Source: an uncultured Mediterraneibacter sp.
GTDB lineage: Bacteria; Bacillota; Clostridia; Lachnospirales; Lachnospiraceae
DNA length: 64,000 bases
NCBI RefSeq assembly: GCF_934309415.1
Contig: NZ_CAKRDI010000012.1
Span: forward strand, 22,092 to 86,091
Direction of reading: 5' to 3'
The translations under genes and the position numbers were made by a program. Shown piece by piece: positions 17,056 through 26,581 of this stretch (position 1 is the first letter of the stretch; the number at the start of each line of letters is the position of its first letter). A model generated the notes under the pieces. The model was not told the origin of the DNA. It was given only the letters and a program-made list of their open reading frames with translations, and searched no databases.

Positions 17056-17976
17056 ATGAAGAAACCGGTTCTGGTGATTATGGCAGCAGGTATGGGAAGC
17101 AGATATGGTGGGCTCAAACAGATTGATCCGGTCGATGCAGAAGGACATATTATTATGGATTTCTCTATTTTCGATGCAAAACGTGCCGGATTTGAGAAGG
17201 TCGTATTTATCATTAAAAAAGAGAATGAGGCAGATTTTAAGGAAGCAGTCGGTAAGAGAATCGAACAGATCATGGATGTTGCTTATGTGTTCCAGGATCT
17301 GCAGAATCTTCCGGAAGGATATGGAGTCCCGGAAGGTCGTGTAAAACCATGGGGAACAGCACATGCAGTTTTAAGTGCGATTGATGAAGTGGATGGACCA
17401 TTTGCAGTAATCAATGCGGATGACTATTATGGACGTCATGCATTTGAGACAATCTATGAATTCCTGACAACACATGAAGATGATGACAAATATCGTTATA
17501 CAATGGTCGGATATCGTCTGAAAAATACAGTGACAGATAATGGACACGTTGCACGTGGTGTATGTGAGCTGAATGAAGCAAAAGAACTTGTGGCGATCAA
17601 TGAGCGTACAAGAATCGAAAAACGAGATGGTGGAATTGCATATTCAGAGGATGACGGAGCTACATGGACAGAGATCGATGGAGAGACACTTGTATCTATG
17701 AATATGTGGGGATTCACAAGAAGTATTCTGGATGAGATCAAGGCAGGATTCCCGGCATTCCTTGAAAAAGGATTAAAAGAGAACCCGATGAAATGTGAAT
17801 ATTTCCTTCCATCTGTTGTGAGTGACTTACTTGCAGAAGACAGAGCAACAGTACGTGTGCTGGAATCTGAGGATAAATGGTATGGTGTGACTTATAAGGA
17901 AGATAAGCCGGTTGTTGTTGCAGCAGTCCAGGCATTGAAGGATGCAGGAGTTTATCCACAGAAACTTTGGGATTAA
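17056..17976 (+). CDS. sugar-1-phosphate nucleotidyltransferase
   Basis: A 306-residue nucleotidyltransferase of the GT-A fold. The nucleotide-binding N-terminus (VIMAAGMGSRYGGLKQIDPV) and the metal-binding INADDYYG segment are intact. The family makes NDP-sugars from NTP and sugar-1-phosphate; next to galE and near galT/galK, a UTP-hexose-1-phosphate activity in galactose use is likely, but the substrate is not fixed by the motifs. ATG 17056 is set by TTGGAGGA 7 bases before it. A family A element begins 11 bp after the stop. Confidence 0.85.
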   Translation: MKKPVLVIMAAGMGSRYGGLKQIDPVDAEGHIIMDFSIFDAKRAGFEKVVFIIKKENEADFKEAVGKRIEQIMDVAYVFQDLQNLPEGYGVPEGRVKPWGTAHAVLSAIDEVDGPFAVINADDYYGRHAFETIYEFLTTHEDDDKYRYTMVGYRLKNTVTDNGHVARGVCELNEAKELVAINERTRIEKRDGGIAYSEDDGATWTEIDGETLVSMNMWGFTRSILDEIKAGFPAFLEKGLKENPMKCEYFLPSVVSDLLAEDRATVRVLESEDKWYGVTYKEDKPVVVAAVQALKDAGVYPQKLWD

Positions 17977-17986
17977 CACATGTGCA

Positions 17987-18037
17987 GTTACTGTTCACAG
18001 GTAACCTGCAAACAGTAACGCATCTCGCCATGTGCAA
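17987..18037. repeat. family A palindromic element (partial)
   Basis: Hairpin 3 (GTTACTGTTCACAG, GTAAC, CTGCAAACAGTAAC) at 17987-18019 is followed by the start of hairpin 2 (GCATCTCGCCATGTGC). It lies 11 bp after the nucleotidyltransferase stop. Confidence 0.88.
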
Positions 18038-18067
18038 CATTTTTACCATAAAATGTACCAAAATGAT

Positions 18068-18097
18068 AAGACATTTTTACAGAGTATATGCTATAAT
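18068..18097 (+). promoter_or_regulatory. galE promoter
   Basis: AAGACA (18068-18073) and TATAAT (18092-18097) are 18 bp apart, with an extended -10 TGC before TATAAT. A family A hairpin lies between this promoter and galE, so it would be in the galE leader. Confidence 0.55.
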
Positions 18098-18123
18098 GAG
18101 CGTAAGCAGTGAGAGATAAAAGT

Positions 18124-18154
18124 GTTACTGCTCACAAGATTCGTAAACAGTAAC
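18124..18154. repeat. family A hairpin in the galE leader
   Basis: GTTACTGCTCAC and GTAAACAGTAAC form a shorter, slightly mismatched hairpin 3, 40 bp before the galE start. Confidence 0.75.
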
Positions 18155-18194
18155 ACAAAAAAGGATCTGCAACCATCAAAGGAGGATTTTGAAT

Positions 18195-19211
18195 ATGTCT
18201 ATTTTAGTAACAGGAGGCGCCGGATTTATCGGAAGCCATACATGTGTGGAACTTTTAAATGCAGGATACGAAGTTGTTGTAGCAGATAACCTTTACAATG
18301 CTTCAGAGAAAGCTCTGGACAGAGTAAAAGAAATTACAGGGAAAGATCTGAAGTTCTACAAAGCAGACATCCGTGATAAAGAGGCTATGAATGAGATCTT
18401 TGAGAAAGAAGAGATTGAATCCGTAATCCATTTTGCAGGACTGAAAGCAGTAGGCGAGTCCGTAGTAAAACCACTGGAATATTATGAGAACAATATCGGT
18501 GGAACAATCGTACTTTGTGACGTAATGAGAAATCATGGAGTAAAGAACATCATCTTCAGTTCTTCCGCTACAGTATACGGTGATCCGGCATTTATTCCGA
18601 TTACAGAAGAGTGCCCGAAAGGAACATGTACAAATCCTTATGGATGGACAAAATGGATGCTGGAGCAGATCCTGACAGATCTTCATACAGCAGATCCGGA
18701 GTGGAATGTAGTACTTCTTCGTTACTTCAATCCAATCGGAGCTCACAAGAGCGGACTGATCGGAGAAGATCCGAAGGGAATCCCGAACAATCTGATTCCA
18801 TATATCACACAGGTAGCCATCGGTAAACTGAAATGCCTGGGAGTATTTGGTGATGACTATGATACACCGGATGGTACAGGTGTCCGTGATTACATCCACG
18901 TAGTAGATCTTGCAGTTGGTCATGTGCGTGCAGTAGAGAAACTGAAAGAGAAAGCAGGAGTATCTGTATACAACCTTGGTACAGGAAATGGATATTCTGT
19001 ACTGGATATGGTGAAAGCATTCGGAAAAGCTTGTGGAAAAGAGATTCCTTATGAGATCAAACCACGCCGTGCCGGAGATATCGCAACATGCTACTGCGAT
19101 GCTTCCAAAGCAAAAGAGGAACTGAACTGGGTAGCTGAGAGAGGACTTGACGAGATGTGTGAAGACTCCTGGAGATGGCAGAGTATGAATCCGAATGGAT
19201 ATGAAGGATAA
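18195..19211 (+). CDS. galE: UDP-glucose 4-epimerase
   Basis: A 338-residue short-chain dehydrogenase-type epimerase that interconverts UDP-galactose and UDP-glucose. It shows the NAD-binding [12 protein letters not shown], the catalytic serine region SSSATVYGD and [10 protein letters not shown] with the catalytic Tyr and Lys, and the substrate region of true GalE. ATG 18195 is 9 bases after GGAGG. With the nucleotidyltransferase upstream and galT/galK further on, it completes a Leloir pathway that is spread over three transcripts. Confidence 0.96.
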   Translation: MSILVTGGAGFIGSHTCVELLNAGYEVVVADNLYNASEKALDRVKEITGKDLKFYKADIRDKEAMNEIFEKEEIESVIHFAGLKAVGESVVKPLEYYENNIGGTIVLCDVMRNHGVKNIIFSSSATVYGDPAFIPITEECPKGTCTNPYGWTKWMLEQILTDLHTADPEWNVVLLRYFNPIGAHKSGLIGEDPKGIPNNLIPYITQVAIGKLKCLGVFGDDYDTPDGTGVRDYIHVVDLAVGHVRAVEKLKEKAGVSVYNLGTGNGYSVLDMVKAFGKACGKEIPYEIKPRRAGDIATCYCDASKAKEELNWVAERGLDEMCEDSWRWQSMNPNGYEG

Positions 19212-19248
19212 TTCTTCATCAGATTATAAGATTGGAATTTAAGTACAT

Positions 19249-19306
19249 AAAGAGGGGCACTGAAATCAGAGGAATTAGAAATCTGATGCAGGTTGCGCCC
19301 TCTTTT
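19249..19306 (+). terminator. intrinsic terminator of galE
   Basis: AAAGAGGG pairs with CCCTCTTTT across an AT-rich loop that itself contains CAGA/TCTG pairing, followed by ATTTATT. Confidence 0.7.
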
Positions 19307-19346
19307 ATTTATTGTGAAGAGGACAATAAGATTTCTGAAACAGGTT

Positions 19347-19501
19347 GTTATTGTTCACGTTACTGTTCACTCCCATGTCAATCACTCCGCTGATTGGCAT
19401 GGAGGATGCACGTTTTGTTCTGAATGTATCTCGCCCATCGCCGTAGGCGATTCTAAATGGCGAGATACGTTACTGTTTGCAGGTTACCTGTGAACAGTAA
19501 C
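19347..19501. repeat. family A palindromic element (complete, best copy)
   Basis: It reads in order: GTTACTGTTCACTCC; hairpin 1 (CATGTCAATCA with TGATTGGCATG, 19374-19401); a link; hairpin 2 (GTATCTCGCC...GGCGAGATAC enclosing ATCGCC-GTA-GGCGAT); and hairpin 3 (GTTACTGTTTGCAG, GTTAC, CTGTGAACAGTAAC). A truncated extra GTTATTGTTCAC precedes it. The 66-codon ORF across it is spurious. This copy defines the about 140-bp full element. Confidence 0.92.
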
Positions 19502-19548
19502 ATTGTTCACTTCTATTTAAAAGAAAAACAGAAAAATCTTCTTCACAG

Positions 19549-19578
19549 TTGCACAGGAAAAGTAGATTGTATTATACT
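19549..19578 (+). promoter_or_regulatory. promoter of the YkgJ-family gene
   Basis: TTGCAC (19549-19554) and TATACT (19573-19578) are 18 bp apart, 40 bp before the start codon. Confidence 0.55.
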
Positions 19579-19618
19579 ATAAAAATAAGTGTTTATGGAG
19601 AAAAGTTAGGAGAACAAC

Positions 19619-20287
19619 ATGAAACGGAATGTAGATATCAATGATATTTCCGACGGAAGACTTTATTCTTCCGGGGATATGGTGAAAGCGGACTGCCATG
19701 ACTGTGAAGGATGTTCGGACTGTTGCCATGGAATGGGAAATTCGATCGTGCTGGATCCGATGGATGTCTGGAGATTACAGAGAGGGACTGGGTATGATTT
19801 TCAGGGATTACTAGATCAGGCACTGGAACTGCAGGTAGTAGACCGGATGATTCTTCCGAATCTTCGAATGACAGGAGAGGAAGAAGCCTGTCCATTTCTA
19901 AATGAAGCGGGACGCTGCAAGATTCATCCGTACAGACCGGGAATCTGCCGTATGTTTCCATTGGGACGATATTATGAGGAAGATGGATTTCAATATTTCC
20001 TTCAGATTCATGAATGCAGTAAGAAAGAACGTGGAAAAGTTAAGATTAAAAAATGGCTTGGAATTGAAAATCAGAAAGAGTACGAGGTATATATCTGGAA
20101 CTGGCACAGCTTCTTAAAACAGTGTGAAGAAGGAATGAATACACTGGATGAGCAGAACCAGAAAGTGCTGACAGTTCTGGTTCTTCGCAGATTCTATCAG
20201 GAAAGTTTTCAGGCAGCGGATGATCAGGAATTTTATAAGGAATTTGCAGATCGAATGAAGCAGATGAAAGAATTACTGGGCTTCTAA
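19619..20287 (+). CDS. YkgJ-family cysteine cluster protein
   Basis: A 222-residue protein with the CxxxCxxCC cluster (CHDCEGCSDCC, residues about 26-36) and later Cys residues in CPFLNEAGRCKIHPYRPGICRMFPLG, the pattern of the YkgJ/Fe-S or zinc cluster family. The C-terminal half is helical and charged. The family is widely conserved, but its biochemical role is unknown; iron-sulfur binding is assumed from the cysteine pattern. AGGAGAA sets the ATG. It has its own promoter and lies ahead of recQ by 144 bp. Confidence 0.88.
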   Translation: MKRNVDINDISDGRLYSSGDMVKADCHDCEGCSDCCHGMGNSIVLDPMDVWRLQRGTGYDFQGLLDQALELQVVDRMILPNLRMTGEEEACPFLNEAGRCKIHPYRPGICRMFPLGRYYEEDGFQYFLQIHECSKKERGKVKIKKWLGIENQKEYEVYIWNWHSFLKQCEEGMNTLDEQNQKVLTVLVLRRFYQESFQAADDQEFYKEFADRMKQMKELLGF

Positions 20288-20431
20288 AGTCTGTCAGAAC
20301 CCCCATCTTTATAGCTGACATGCCACAATTTGAGAAAGTTTGAGATTCCATCGCTGATGGGATTTGTAATCAGAGAAAGAGAGCAGGAACAAATTAAAAA
20401 CTAAGAAAAGACAAATTGAAGGAATGAAACA

Positions 20432-22429
20432 TTGCAGAACAAAACAGACAGAGAAAATGAGAAATTACAGATCTTAAAACAATATTTTGGATATGATGCT
20501 TTCCGTGAAGGGCAGGAGGAGATCATCGATCATATTCTGGCTGGGGAGGATGTGCTTGCCATTATGCCGACCGGTGCGGGAAAGTCACTCTGTTATCAGG
20601 TACCGGCCCTGATGCTTCGTGGAATTACAATTGTTGTATCACCGCTGATCTCATTGATGATGGATCAGGTGAAAGCACTGAATGAAGCAGGCGTGCATGC
20701 GGCGTATATTAACAGTTCCCTGACGGAAAATCAGATTGCGAAGGCACTGGAATTTGCCAAACAGGGAAGATATAAGCTGATCTATGTGGCTCCGGAGCGT
20801 CTTCTGACTCCACGGTTTCTGGATTTTGTATGTCATACCGAGATTGATCTTCTGACGGTGGATGAAGCGCACTGTATTTCCCAGTGGGGACAGGATTTCC
20901 GTCCGGGATATCTGAAAATCCTGGAATTCATCAATACATTGCCGAGAAGACCGGTCGTGAGTGCGTTTACAGCGACTGCCACAGAGAAAGTAAAGGAAGA
21001 TATCAGGGAAACATTACAGTTAGATCATCCGTTTGTAAAGGTGACGGGATTCGACCGTGAGAATCTGTATTTTGAAGTTCAGACAGTAAGAAATAAGAAG
21101 CAGAAAACAGAAGAATATGTAAAGAAACATGCGCAGGAGAGCGGAATTATTTATTGTGCCACGAGAAAAAACGTAGATGAATTGTATCTGCATCTTCAGA
21201 ATGCAGGAATATCGGTAGGAAGATATCATGCCGGCATGAGTAATGAGGCAAGAAAAGAAAGTCAGGAAGCCTTTATTTATGACCAGATTCAGGTGATGGT
21301 TGCGACCAATGCGTTTGGAATGGGAATCGATAAATCCAATGTGCGATATGTGCTTCATTTCAATATGCCACAGAGCATGGAAAACTATTATCAGGAGGCA
21401 GGAAGAGCAGGGCGTGACGGAGAGCCGGCAGAGTGTGTGATCTTCTATTCAGCGCAGGATGTGATGATCAATCAGTTTCTTCTGGACAGTAAAGAGAATA
21501 TGGGAGAATTTACTCCGGAAGAACTGCGGGTGATTCGTGAACAGGACATAGCACGGCTACGAAAAATGAGCGGATATTGTACTACGGTGAAATGTCTCCG
21601 CCATTATATTCTGGAATATTTCGGACAGGAGTCCGATGAAACCTGCGGAAACTGTTCGAACTGTCTGACGGAATTTGAACAGTATGATGCGACGGAGGCA
21701 GCACAAGATCTGCTGGCATGTATTCGTGAATCCGGACAGCGCTATGGCATGAATCTGATCATTGCAACATTACTTGGTGCCAATACAGTTAAAATCCGGA
21801 ACAGCGGGATGAATCGTAACTCCTGTTATGGAAAGCAGAGCAAAATGGGGCAGTCTCTTATGAAAGAAATTGTCTATGCACTTCTGGAACAGGGATATCT
21901 GAGACAGACAAAGGACCGTTATGCAATTTTGAAACTGGGAGATCAGGATTTGCCGGAGCAGTTTTTCATTACATATAAAAAAGAAGAAGTATCGGAGAAT
22001 ACAGGAACAGGCAAGAGCTCTTCCGGCAGAAAGAAAAATGGAAAAGGCAGTGCAGGAACACTTGGAGTTCTTACAGAAAAATCAGCAGCGCTGTTTGAAG
22101 AACTGCGAAGCCTTCGTTATGATCTGGCGAAAAAGCGTGGAATTCCGCCGTATATGGTGGCGTCTGACAGAACATTGCATGAATTGTGTGTGATGATTCC
22201 ATCAACAGAGGAAGAGATGCTGGATGTGCATGGAGTTGGTGCAAAGAAGTACGAACAGTATGGAGAGGCATTTCTCAATTGTATCCAACAGCATATCCAG
22301 GGAGATCGGGAAGGATACGGAGAGACTGGTGAACTGGAAGAAAATATATCGCATGCTACTGGAAAAACTCAGAGAAAACCGGAGAAAAATCCATTGGATG
22401 AAGGCCCGTTTGGAAGCGTGGTCGGATAA
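20432..22429 (+). CDS. recQ: ATP-dependent DNA helicase RecQ
   Basis: A 665-residue RecQ helicase that unwinds DNA 3' to 5' in recombinational repair. Walker A is MPTGAGKS (about residue 46), motif II is DEAH (144-147), and the RecQ signature HCISQWGQDFRPGY follows. The zinc-binding Cys cluster (CLRHYILEYFG...CGNCSNC, about 388-411), a winged-helix region and a C-terminal HRDC domain (about 550-630) are present, then a charged tail. The start is TTG 20432, 8 bases after GAAGGA; no suitable ATG exists near the conserved N-terminus. Confidence 0.94.
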   Translation: MQNKTDRENEKLQILKQYFGYDAFREGQEEIIDHILAGEDVLAIMPTGAGKSLCYQVPALMLRGITIVVSPLISLMMDQVKALNEAGVHAAYINSSLTENQIAKALEFAKQGRYKLIYVAPERLLTPRFLDFVCHTEIDLLTVDEAHCISQWGQDFRPGYLKILEFINTLPRRPVVSAFTATATEKVKEDIRETLQLDHPFVKVTGFDRENLYFEVQTVRNKKQKTEEYVKKHAQESGIIYCATRKNVDELYLHLQNAGISVGRYHAGMSNEARKESQEAFIYDQIQVMVATNAFGMGIDKSNVRYVLHFNMPQSMENYYQEAGRAGRDGEPAECVIFYSAQDVMINQFLLDSKENMGEFTPEELRVIREQDIARLRKMSGYCTTVKCLRHYILEYFGQESDETCGNCSNCLTEFEQYDATEAAQDLLACIRESGQRYGMNLIIATLLGANTVKIRNSGMNRNSCYGKQSKMGQSLMKEIVYALLEQGYLRQTKDRYAILKLGDQDLPEQFFITYKKEEVSENTGTGKSSSGRKKNGKGSAGTLGVLTEKSAALFEELRSLRYDLAKKRGIPPYMVASDRTLHELCVMIPSTEEEMLDVHGVGAKKYEQYGEAFLNCIQQHIQGDREGYGETGELEENISHATGKTQRKPEKNPLDEGPFGSVVG

Positions 22430-22528
22430 TTGAATCAAGTGCGGTTCCATTTTATTGGTTACGGAAACCAGCAGGTTGGATAAGAATATAAGTTTGCTTA
22501 GTAAGTTTCAGAAAGAAGTGACAGAAGA

Positions 22529-24679
22529 ATGAAAATTAAATTATTTCCTACATTGAGGGGATATAAAAAAGAGTATCTTGCAAAGGACATTTTCAGTGGG
22601 ATCATTATGGCGGCGGTTTCAATTCCGATCTCGATGGGATATGCGCAGATCGCGGGGGTTCCGGCAGTATACGGACTGTATGGTTCGGTTGTGCCGATTC
22701 TGTTCTTTGCGTTATTTTCCACATCGAGACAGTTTATCTTCGGAGTGGATGCGGCGCCGGCGGCAATTGTAGGAGCCGCACTGACAACGCTTGGAATTAC
22801 AGCAGAGTCAGATGCAGCCATGCAATATGTTCCAACGATTGCTCTGTTTGCGGGATTATGGTTGTTGCTCTTTTATGTTCTGCATGCGGATAAAATTGTA
22901 GATTTTATTTCTACGCCGGTTATGGGCGGTTTTATCAGCGGAATCGCAGTGACGATTATTCTGATGCAGATTCCTAAACTGTTGGGAAGTCCGGCGGGAA
23001 CAGGAGAATTCCTGGAGTTGATGGAACATATCGTGACAGCATGTACAAGAATTAACTGGTTGTCGCTTGCACTGGGAGTGGGCGCGCTGATCCTCTTAAT
23101 TGCAATGAAGAAGATTGCGCCGAAATTTCCGATGGTGATTGTCATTATGCTTGCCGGAGTGGCAGCAACGATGGTGTTCCATGTGAATCAGTATGGAGTT
23201 GTGCTCCTTTCAGAGGTACAGACAGGACTTCCGAAATTGTTTATTCCGGATTTCACAGGACTTGATCTGACACAGGTGGCAGGACGTGGACTGATGGTGG
23301 CAGTTGTGATCATGGCAGAGACACTTCTTTCAGAGAATAACTTTGCTTCTAAGAATGGATATAAACTGGATGACCGTCAGGAAATACTGGCCTGTGCAGC
23401 AGGAAATATTTCTGCTGGACTGGTGGGATGCTGCCCGGTGAACGGAAGTATCTCCCGAACTTCGATGAATGACCAGTACGGAGGGAAGACGCAGGGCGTA
23501 TCGATTGTGGCAGGGCTTACAATGGCGGTGATTCTGATGTCGGCAACCGGATTTATCGGATATCTTCCGGTTCCGGTACTGACAGCGATCGTTATTTCTG
23601 CGTTGATGAATGTAGTGGAGACACATCTTGCAGTTCGACTGTTTCAGGTGAGCAGAAATGAATTTTACATTTTTATGGCAGCATGTGTGAGTGTACTTTT
23701 CCTTGGAACCATCTATGGTGTAATCATAGGAATTCTTCTTTCCTTCGTTGCAGTGATTTTAAGAGCAACGAATCCGCCGAGATCTTTCCGTGGAATGATA
23801 CCGGGAAAAGAGGCATATTATGATCTGAAGAGAAACCGGTTTGCCTATCCGATCAAAAATGTCATAATTTACCGGTTCAGTGAAAACCTGTTTTTTGCTA
23901 ATATAAAGATATTGATCAATGACATCGAAGAAAGCATTCAGGAGGATACAAAAGTAGTGATCCTGGATGCGGCAGCGGTAAACAGTCTGGATATCACAGC
24001 TGCGGATGGACTTGAGATGCTTGCAGAGAGCCTGAAAAAACGGGGAATTCATTTCTATATTACAGAGCATGACACAGGGGTAAATGACCAGATGCGGAAA
24101 CTTGGAATCGGTCATCTGATTGAAGAAGGTATGGTCAGACGTACCATTCTGGCTGCATTGCATGATGCTGGAATTGAATTCCCGTGTCCGTTGGACATAC
24201 CAGAGGAAGATCTGGAAAAAATCCGGAACAGAGAGTATTTCTCACTTCCTGCGGAAGAAGAACATACATTGGAAGAGTTTGCCTGGGCATTTGGTGATGA
24301 TGCTGTGAAAGAGATCGAGAAGCATGTACATGCAATCGTAGAACAGATTCATGAAATTACTGATCTGGAACAGCTGTCTGAAGAAGGTCTGGAAGAAAAG
24401 ATTAAATACTGGCATTCGCTGGGAGCACTAGATGAGGATGAGCTGCTTCGAAGAATGGAGCTTCATTTGGATGAACTTCCAAAGGATGTAAAAGAGAACA
24501 AGAAACTTGTTATCGAGCTGATTGAAAGACGAAGAAGACACCTGAGAGAAAAACTTCTGGAAGAGCATCCGGATGTGCTTGCCCATATAGAGGCACGTAG
24601 AGAGCGGTTGGAAAAACGACTGGAAAAACAGAACCCGGAAGGCATCAGAAAGTGGAGACACTGGAAAGATGAGATATAG
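22529..24679 (+). CDS. SulP-family anion transporter with STAS domain and charged C-terminal extension
   Basis: A 716-residue SLC26/SulP protein: a membrane domain of about 400 residues starting PTLRGYKKEYLAKDIFSGIIMAAVSIPISMGYA, with the conserved GSISRTSMNDQYGGKTQ region, then a cytoplasmic STAS domain (about 440-550, VVILDAAAVNSLDITAADGL). It probably exchanges sulfate, bicarbonate or another anion. After the STAS domain there are about 150 extra residues, highly charged and predicted helical, ending in Arg/Glu-rich helices; this is longer than typical SulP proteins and could be a coiled coil. The ribosome site is weak (AGAAAGAAG). A family A hairpin follows the stop by 15 bp. Confidence 0.9.
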   Translation: MKIKLFPTLRGYKKEYLAKDIFSGIIMAAVSIPISMGYAQIAGVPAVYGLYGSVVPILFFALFSTSRQFIFGVDAAPAAIVGAALTTLGITAESDAAMQYVPTIALFAGLWLLLFYVLHADKIVDFISTPVMGGFISGIAVTIILMQIPKLLGSPAGTGEFLELMEHIVTACTRINWLSLALGVGALILLIAMKKIAPKFPMVIVIMLAGVAATMVFHVNQYGVVLLSEVQTGLPKLFIPDFTGLDLTQVAGRGLMVAVVIMAETLLSENNFASKNGYKLDDRQEILACAAGNISAGLVGCCPVNGSISRTSMNDQYGGKTQGVSIVAGLTMAVILMSATGFIGYLPVPVLTAIVISALMNVVETHLAVRLFQVSRNEFYIFMAACVSVLFLGTIYGVIIGILLSFVAVILRATNPPRSFRGMIPGKEAYYDLKRNRFAYPIKNVIIYRFSENLFFANIKILINDIEESIQEDTKVVILDAAAVNSLDITAADGLEMLAESLKKRGIHFYITEHDTGVNDQMRKLGIGHLIEEGMVRRTILAALHDAGIEFPCPLDIPEEDLEKIRNREYFSLPAEEEHTLEEFAWAFGDDAVKEIEKHVHAIVEQIHEITDLEQLSEEGLEEKIKYWHSLGALDEDELLRRMELHLDELPKDVKENKKLVIELIERRRRHLREKLLEEHPDVLAHIEARRERLEKRLEKQNPEGIRKWRHWKDEI

Positions 24680-24693
24680 AATGGTGAAAAGTC

Positions 24694-24730
24694 GTTACTG
24701 TGTTTACAGCTATGCTGTGAACACAGTAAC
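24694..24730. repeat. family A hairpin with matched insertions
   Basis: GTTACTGTGTTTACAG pairs with CTGTGAACACAGTAAC around CTATG. Compared with the standard hairpin there is an extra TG in the left arm and the complementary CA in the right arm, so pairing is fully kept. It lies 15 bp after the SulP stop. Confidence 0.92.
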
Positions 24731-24771
24731 ACAAAAAGTCTTAATAATTACTTAGGATTTTACAATCAGTC

Positions 24772-24800
24772 TTGAGAAAATAAGGGGAGAATGCTATTAT
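24772..24800 (+). promoter_or_regulatory. promoter of the Ig-like/deacetylase gene
   Basis: TTGAGA (24772-24777) and TATTAT (24795-24800) are 17 bp apart, 40 bp before the start codon. Confidence 0.55.
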
Positions 24801-24839
24801 AAGTGATGGAAAATAAAAGGGACAAAAGAGTAATATAAA

Positions 24840-26402
24840 ATGCAGAACGAAAGAGAAGAAAACAGAGAAAAACATACACAATACAGACAGAGGAGCACAG
24901 ACAGGTACAGCAGTGCGCCATTTGATGAAAGTGAACTGGATGTCTGGACAGAACAGTTTAACAGAAGAGAAGAGGCACGTGCTGTCAGAAATAAAGAGAG
25001 AATCCGCAAGCTGAAGAGAAGACGAAGACGATTGATCCTTGCAATGCTGGCGGTGATCATTCTTCCGATTGCCGGAATCAGGTTATTTATGAATTCACAT
25101 CCGTTGATCTTGAAGCATACAGTCATTCAACAGGAACTTAAGGAAAAACTGGACTTGAAATCGAATCTGAGATTTATGTCGGCAAAGAAGAAAAAGCAGG
25201 TTCAGATCGAAGGAACAGTTGATGTAGAAAAAGAGGGAGAATACTCTATCGTTTATAAATACAAAACGTACGAGAAGAAAGCAACTGTAAAGGTCAGCGA
25301 CACACAGGCACCGGTTCTGACGATGAAGAAAAGCTTCACGACAGATGAAACAGGAGAGGTGACACCGGAAGATTTTATCAAGAAGATTGAAGATGCCTCA
25401 GAAGTCACCTGTTCGTTTAAAGATCAGGAAGACTGGTCCAAGAACGGAGAATATGATGTGACAGTTGTGGCAGAAGATGCAGATGGAAATCAGTCTACCG
25501 GAACATCGAAGCTGATCCGTAAGAAAGATACCACTGCGCCGGAGATTACAGGAATTGATGCAGCAGAGATCCTTCAGGGAAAAACCATGAATTTTGAAAA
25601 AGGTGTAAAAGTGAAGGATGATGCGGATCCAAACCCGGAACTGACCGTTGACTCTTCTGCAGTAGATACTGTGACACCGGGAACTTATACAGTGACTTAC
25701 ACTGCAAAAGACCGCTCGGGCAATGAAACAACTGCAGACCGTGAGATTACGGTAAAAGAGAATCCGGATTATGAGAAGAAGATCGTATATCTGACCTTTG
25801 ATGACGGTCCGTCAGAAAATACATCAGAGATTCTGGATGTTCTGAAAAAGTATAATGCGAAGGGAACATTCTTTGTTACCGGAAATAATCAGGAACATGA
25901 CGATCTGATCAAACGTGCTTATGATGAGGGACATGCGATCGGACTTCATACATACACTCACGACTATGCAAAGGTATACGCTTCGGAAAAAGCATATTTT
26001 GCAGATCTTAAGAAAGTGTCCGACCTGGTGGAAAAACTTACAGGGGAAAAATCTTATCTGATCCGTTTTCCGGGAGGATCCAGTAATACAGTCAGTGCGA
26101 AATATGTCAAAGGTCTGATGACAACTCTGACAAAGGAAGTAGAGGAGAAGGGCTATGAATACTTTGACTGGAACTGTGATTCGACGGATGCCAGTGGAAA
26201 TAATGTACCGGTGAGTACATTGGTAGAGAATGCGACTTCCTGTTCAGCCAACCATGTCACGATTCTGATGCACGATACAGATGCAAAAGATACGACAGTA
26301 CAGGCGCTGCCGAAGATTATTGAGTATTACCGTAGTCAGGGATATGCATTTGAAGGACTGACAAAAGATTCAATTGCAGCGCACCATAGTGTGAACAATT
26401 AA
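24840..26402 (+). CDS. membrane-anchored polysaccharide deacetylase with Ig-like domains
   Basis: A 520-residue protein with a long charged cytoplasmic N-terminus, one membrane helix (about 62-82, after a KRRRRR stop), two or three beta-sandwich repeats with bacterial Ig-like character (DTQAPVLT, DTTAPEIT, KDRSGNETTADREI) and a C-terminal NodB deacetylase domain (TFDDGPSENT from about residue 318; HTYTHDY; a C-terminal LMHDT). It should remove acetyl groups from peptidoglycan or another cell-wall glycan at the outer surface. The arginine-type RFPGGSSNTVS block is present. It is monocistronic. Confidence 0.92.
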   Translation: MQNEREENREKHTQYRQRSTDRYSSAPFDESELDVWTEQFNRREEARAVRNKERIRKLKRRRRRLILAMLAVIILPIAGIRLFMNSHPLILKHTVIQQELKEKLDLKSNLRFMSAKKKKQVQIEGTVDVEKEGEYSIVYKYKTYEKKATVKVSDTQAPVLTMKKSFTTDETGEVTPEDFIKKIEDASEVTCSFKDQEDWSKNGEYDVTVVAEDADGNQSTGTSKLIRKKDTTAPEITGIDAAEILQGKTMNFEKGVKVKDDADPNPELTVDSSAVDTVTPGTYTVTYTAKDRSGNETTADREITVKENPDYEKKIVYLTFDDGPSENTSEILDVLKKYNAKGTFFVTGNNQEHDDLIKRAYDEGHAIGLHTYTHDYAKVYASEKAYFADLKKVSDLVEKLTGEKSYLIRFPGGSSNTVSAKYVKGLMTTLTKEVEEKGYEYFDWNCDSTDASGNNVPVSTLVENATSCSANHVTILMHDTDAKDTTVQALPKIIEYYRSQGYAFEGLTKDSIAAHHSVNN

Positions 26403-26425
26403 ATAAAGAAGAATGAATAATCAGA

Positions 26426-26466
26426 AAATGCCGTTCTCTCATCTTATTGATGTTTGAGCGGCATTT
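26426..26466 (+). terminator. stem-loop after the deacetylase gene
   Basis: AAATGCCG (26426-26433) pairs with CGGCATTT (26459-26466), extended by CTC with GAG. The T-run after it is short. Confidence 0.55.
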
Positions 26467-26581
26467 CCTGATTTGAAGTAAAATGAGTAACAATCAGTTG
26501 TTTCGTTTTACAGAGATACTGTAAATATACAGAATTCTCAGTGAATACAAATACACTGTCTGTTACCTGAATGAATGAGAG

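Noticed and set aside
16878..17126. ORF of 82 codons before the nucleotidyltransferase
   Set aside because: It begins within a family A hairpin and overlaps the real gene in another frame.
19293..19493. ORF of 66 codons after galE
   Set aside because: It lies almost wholly within the complete family A element.
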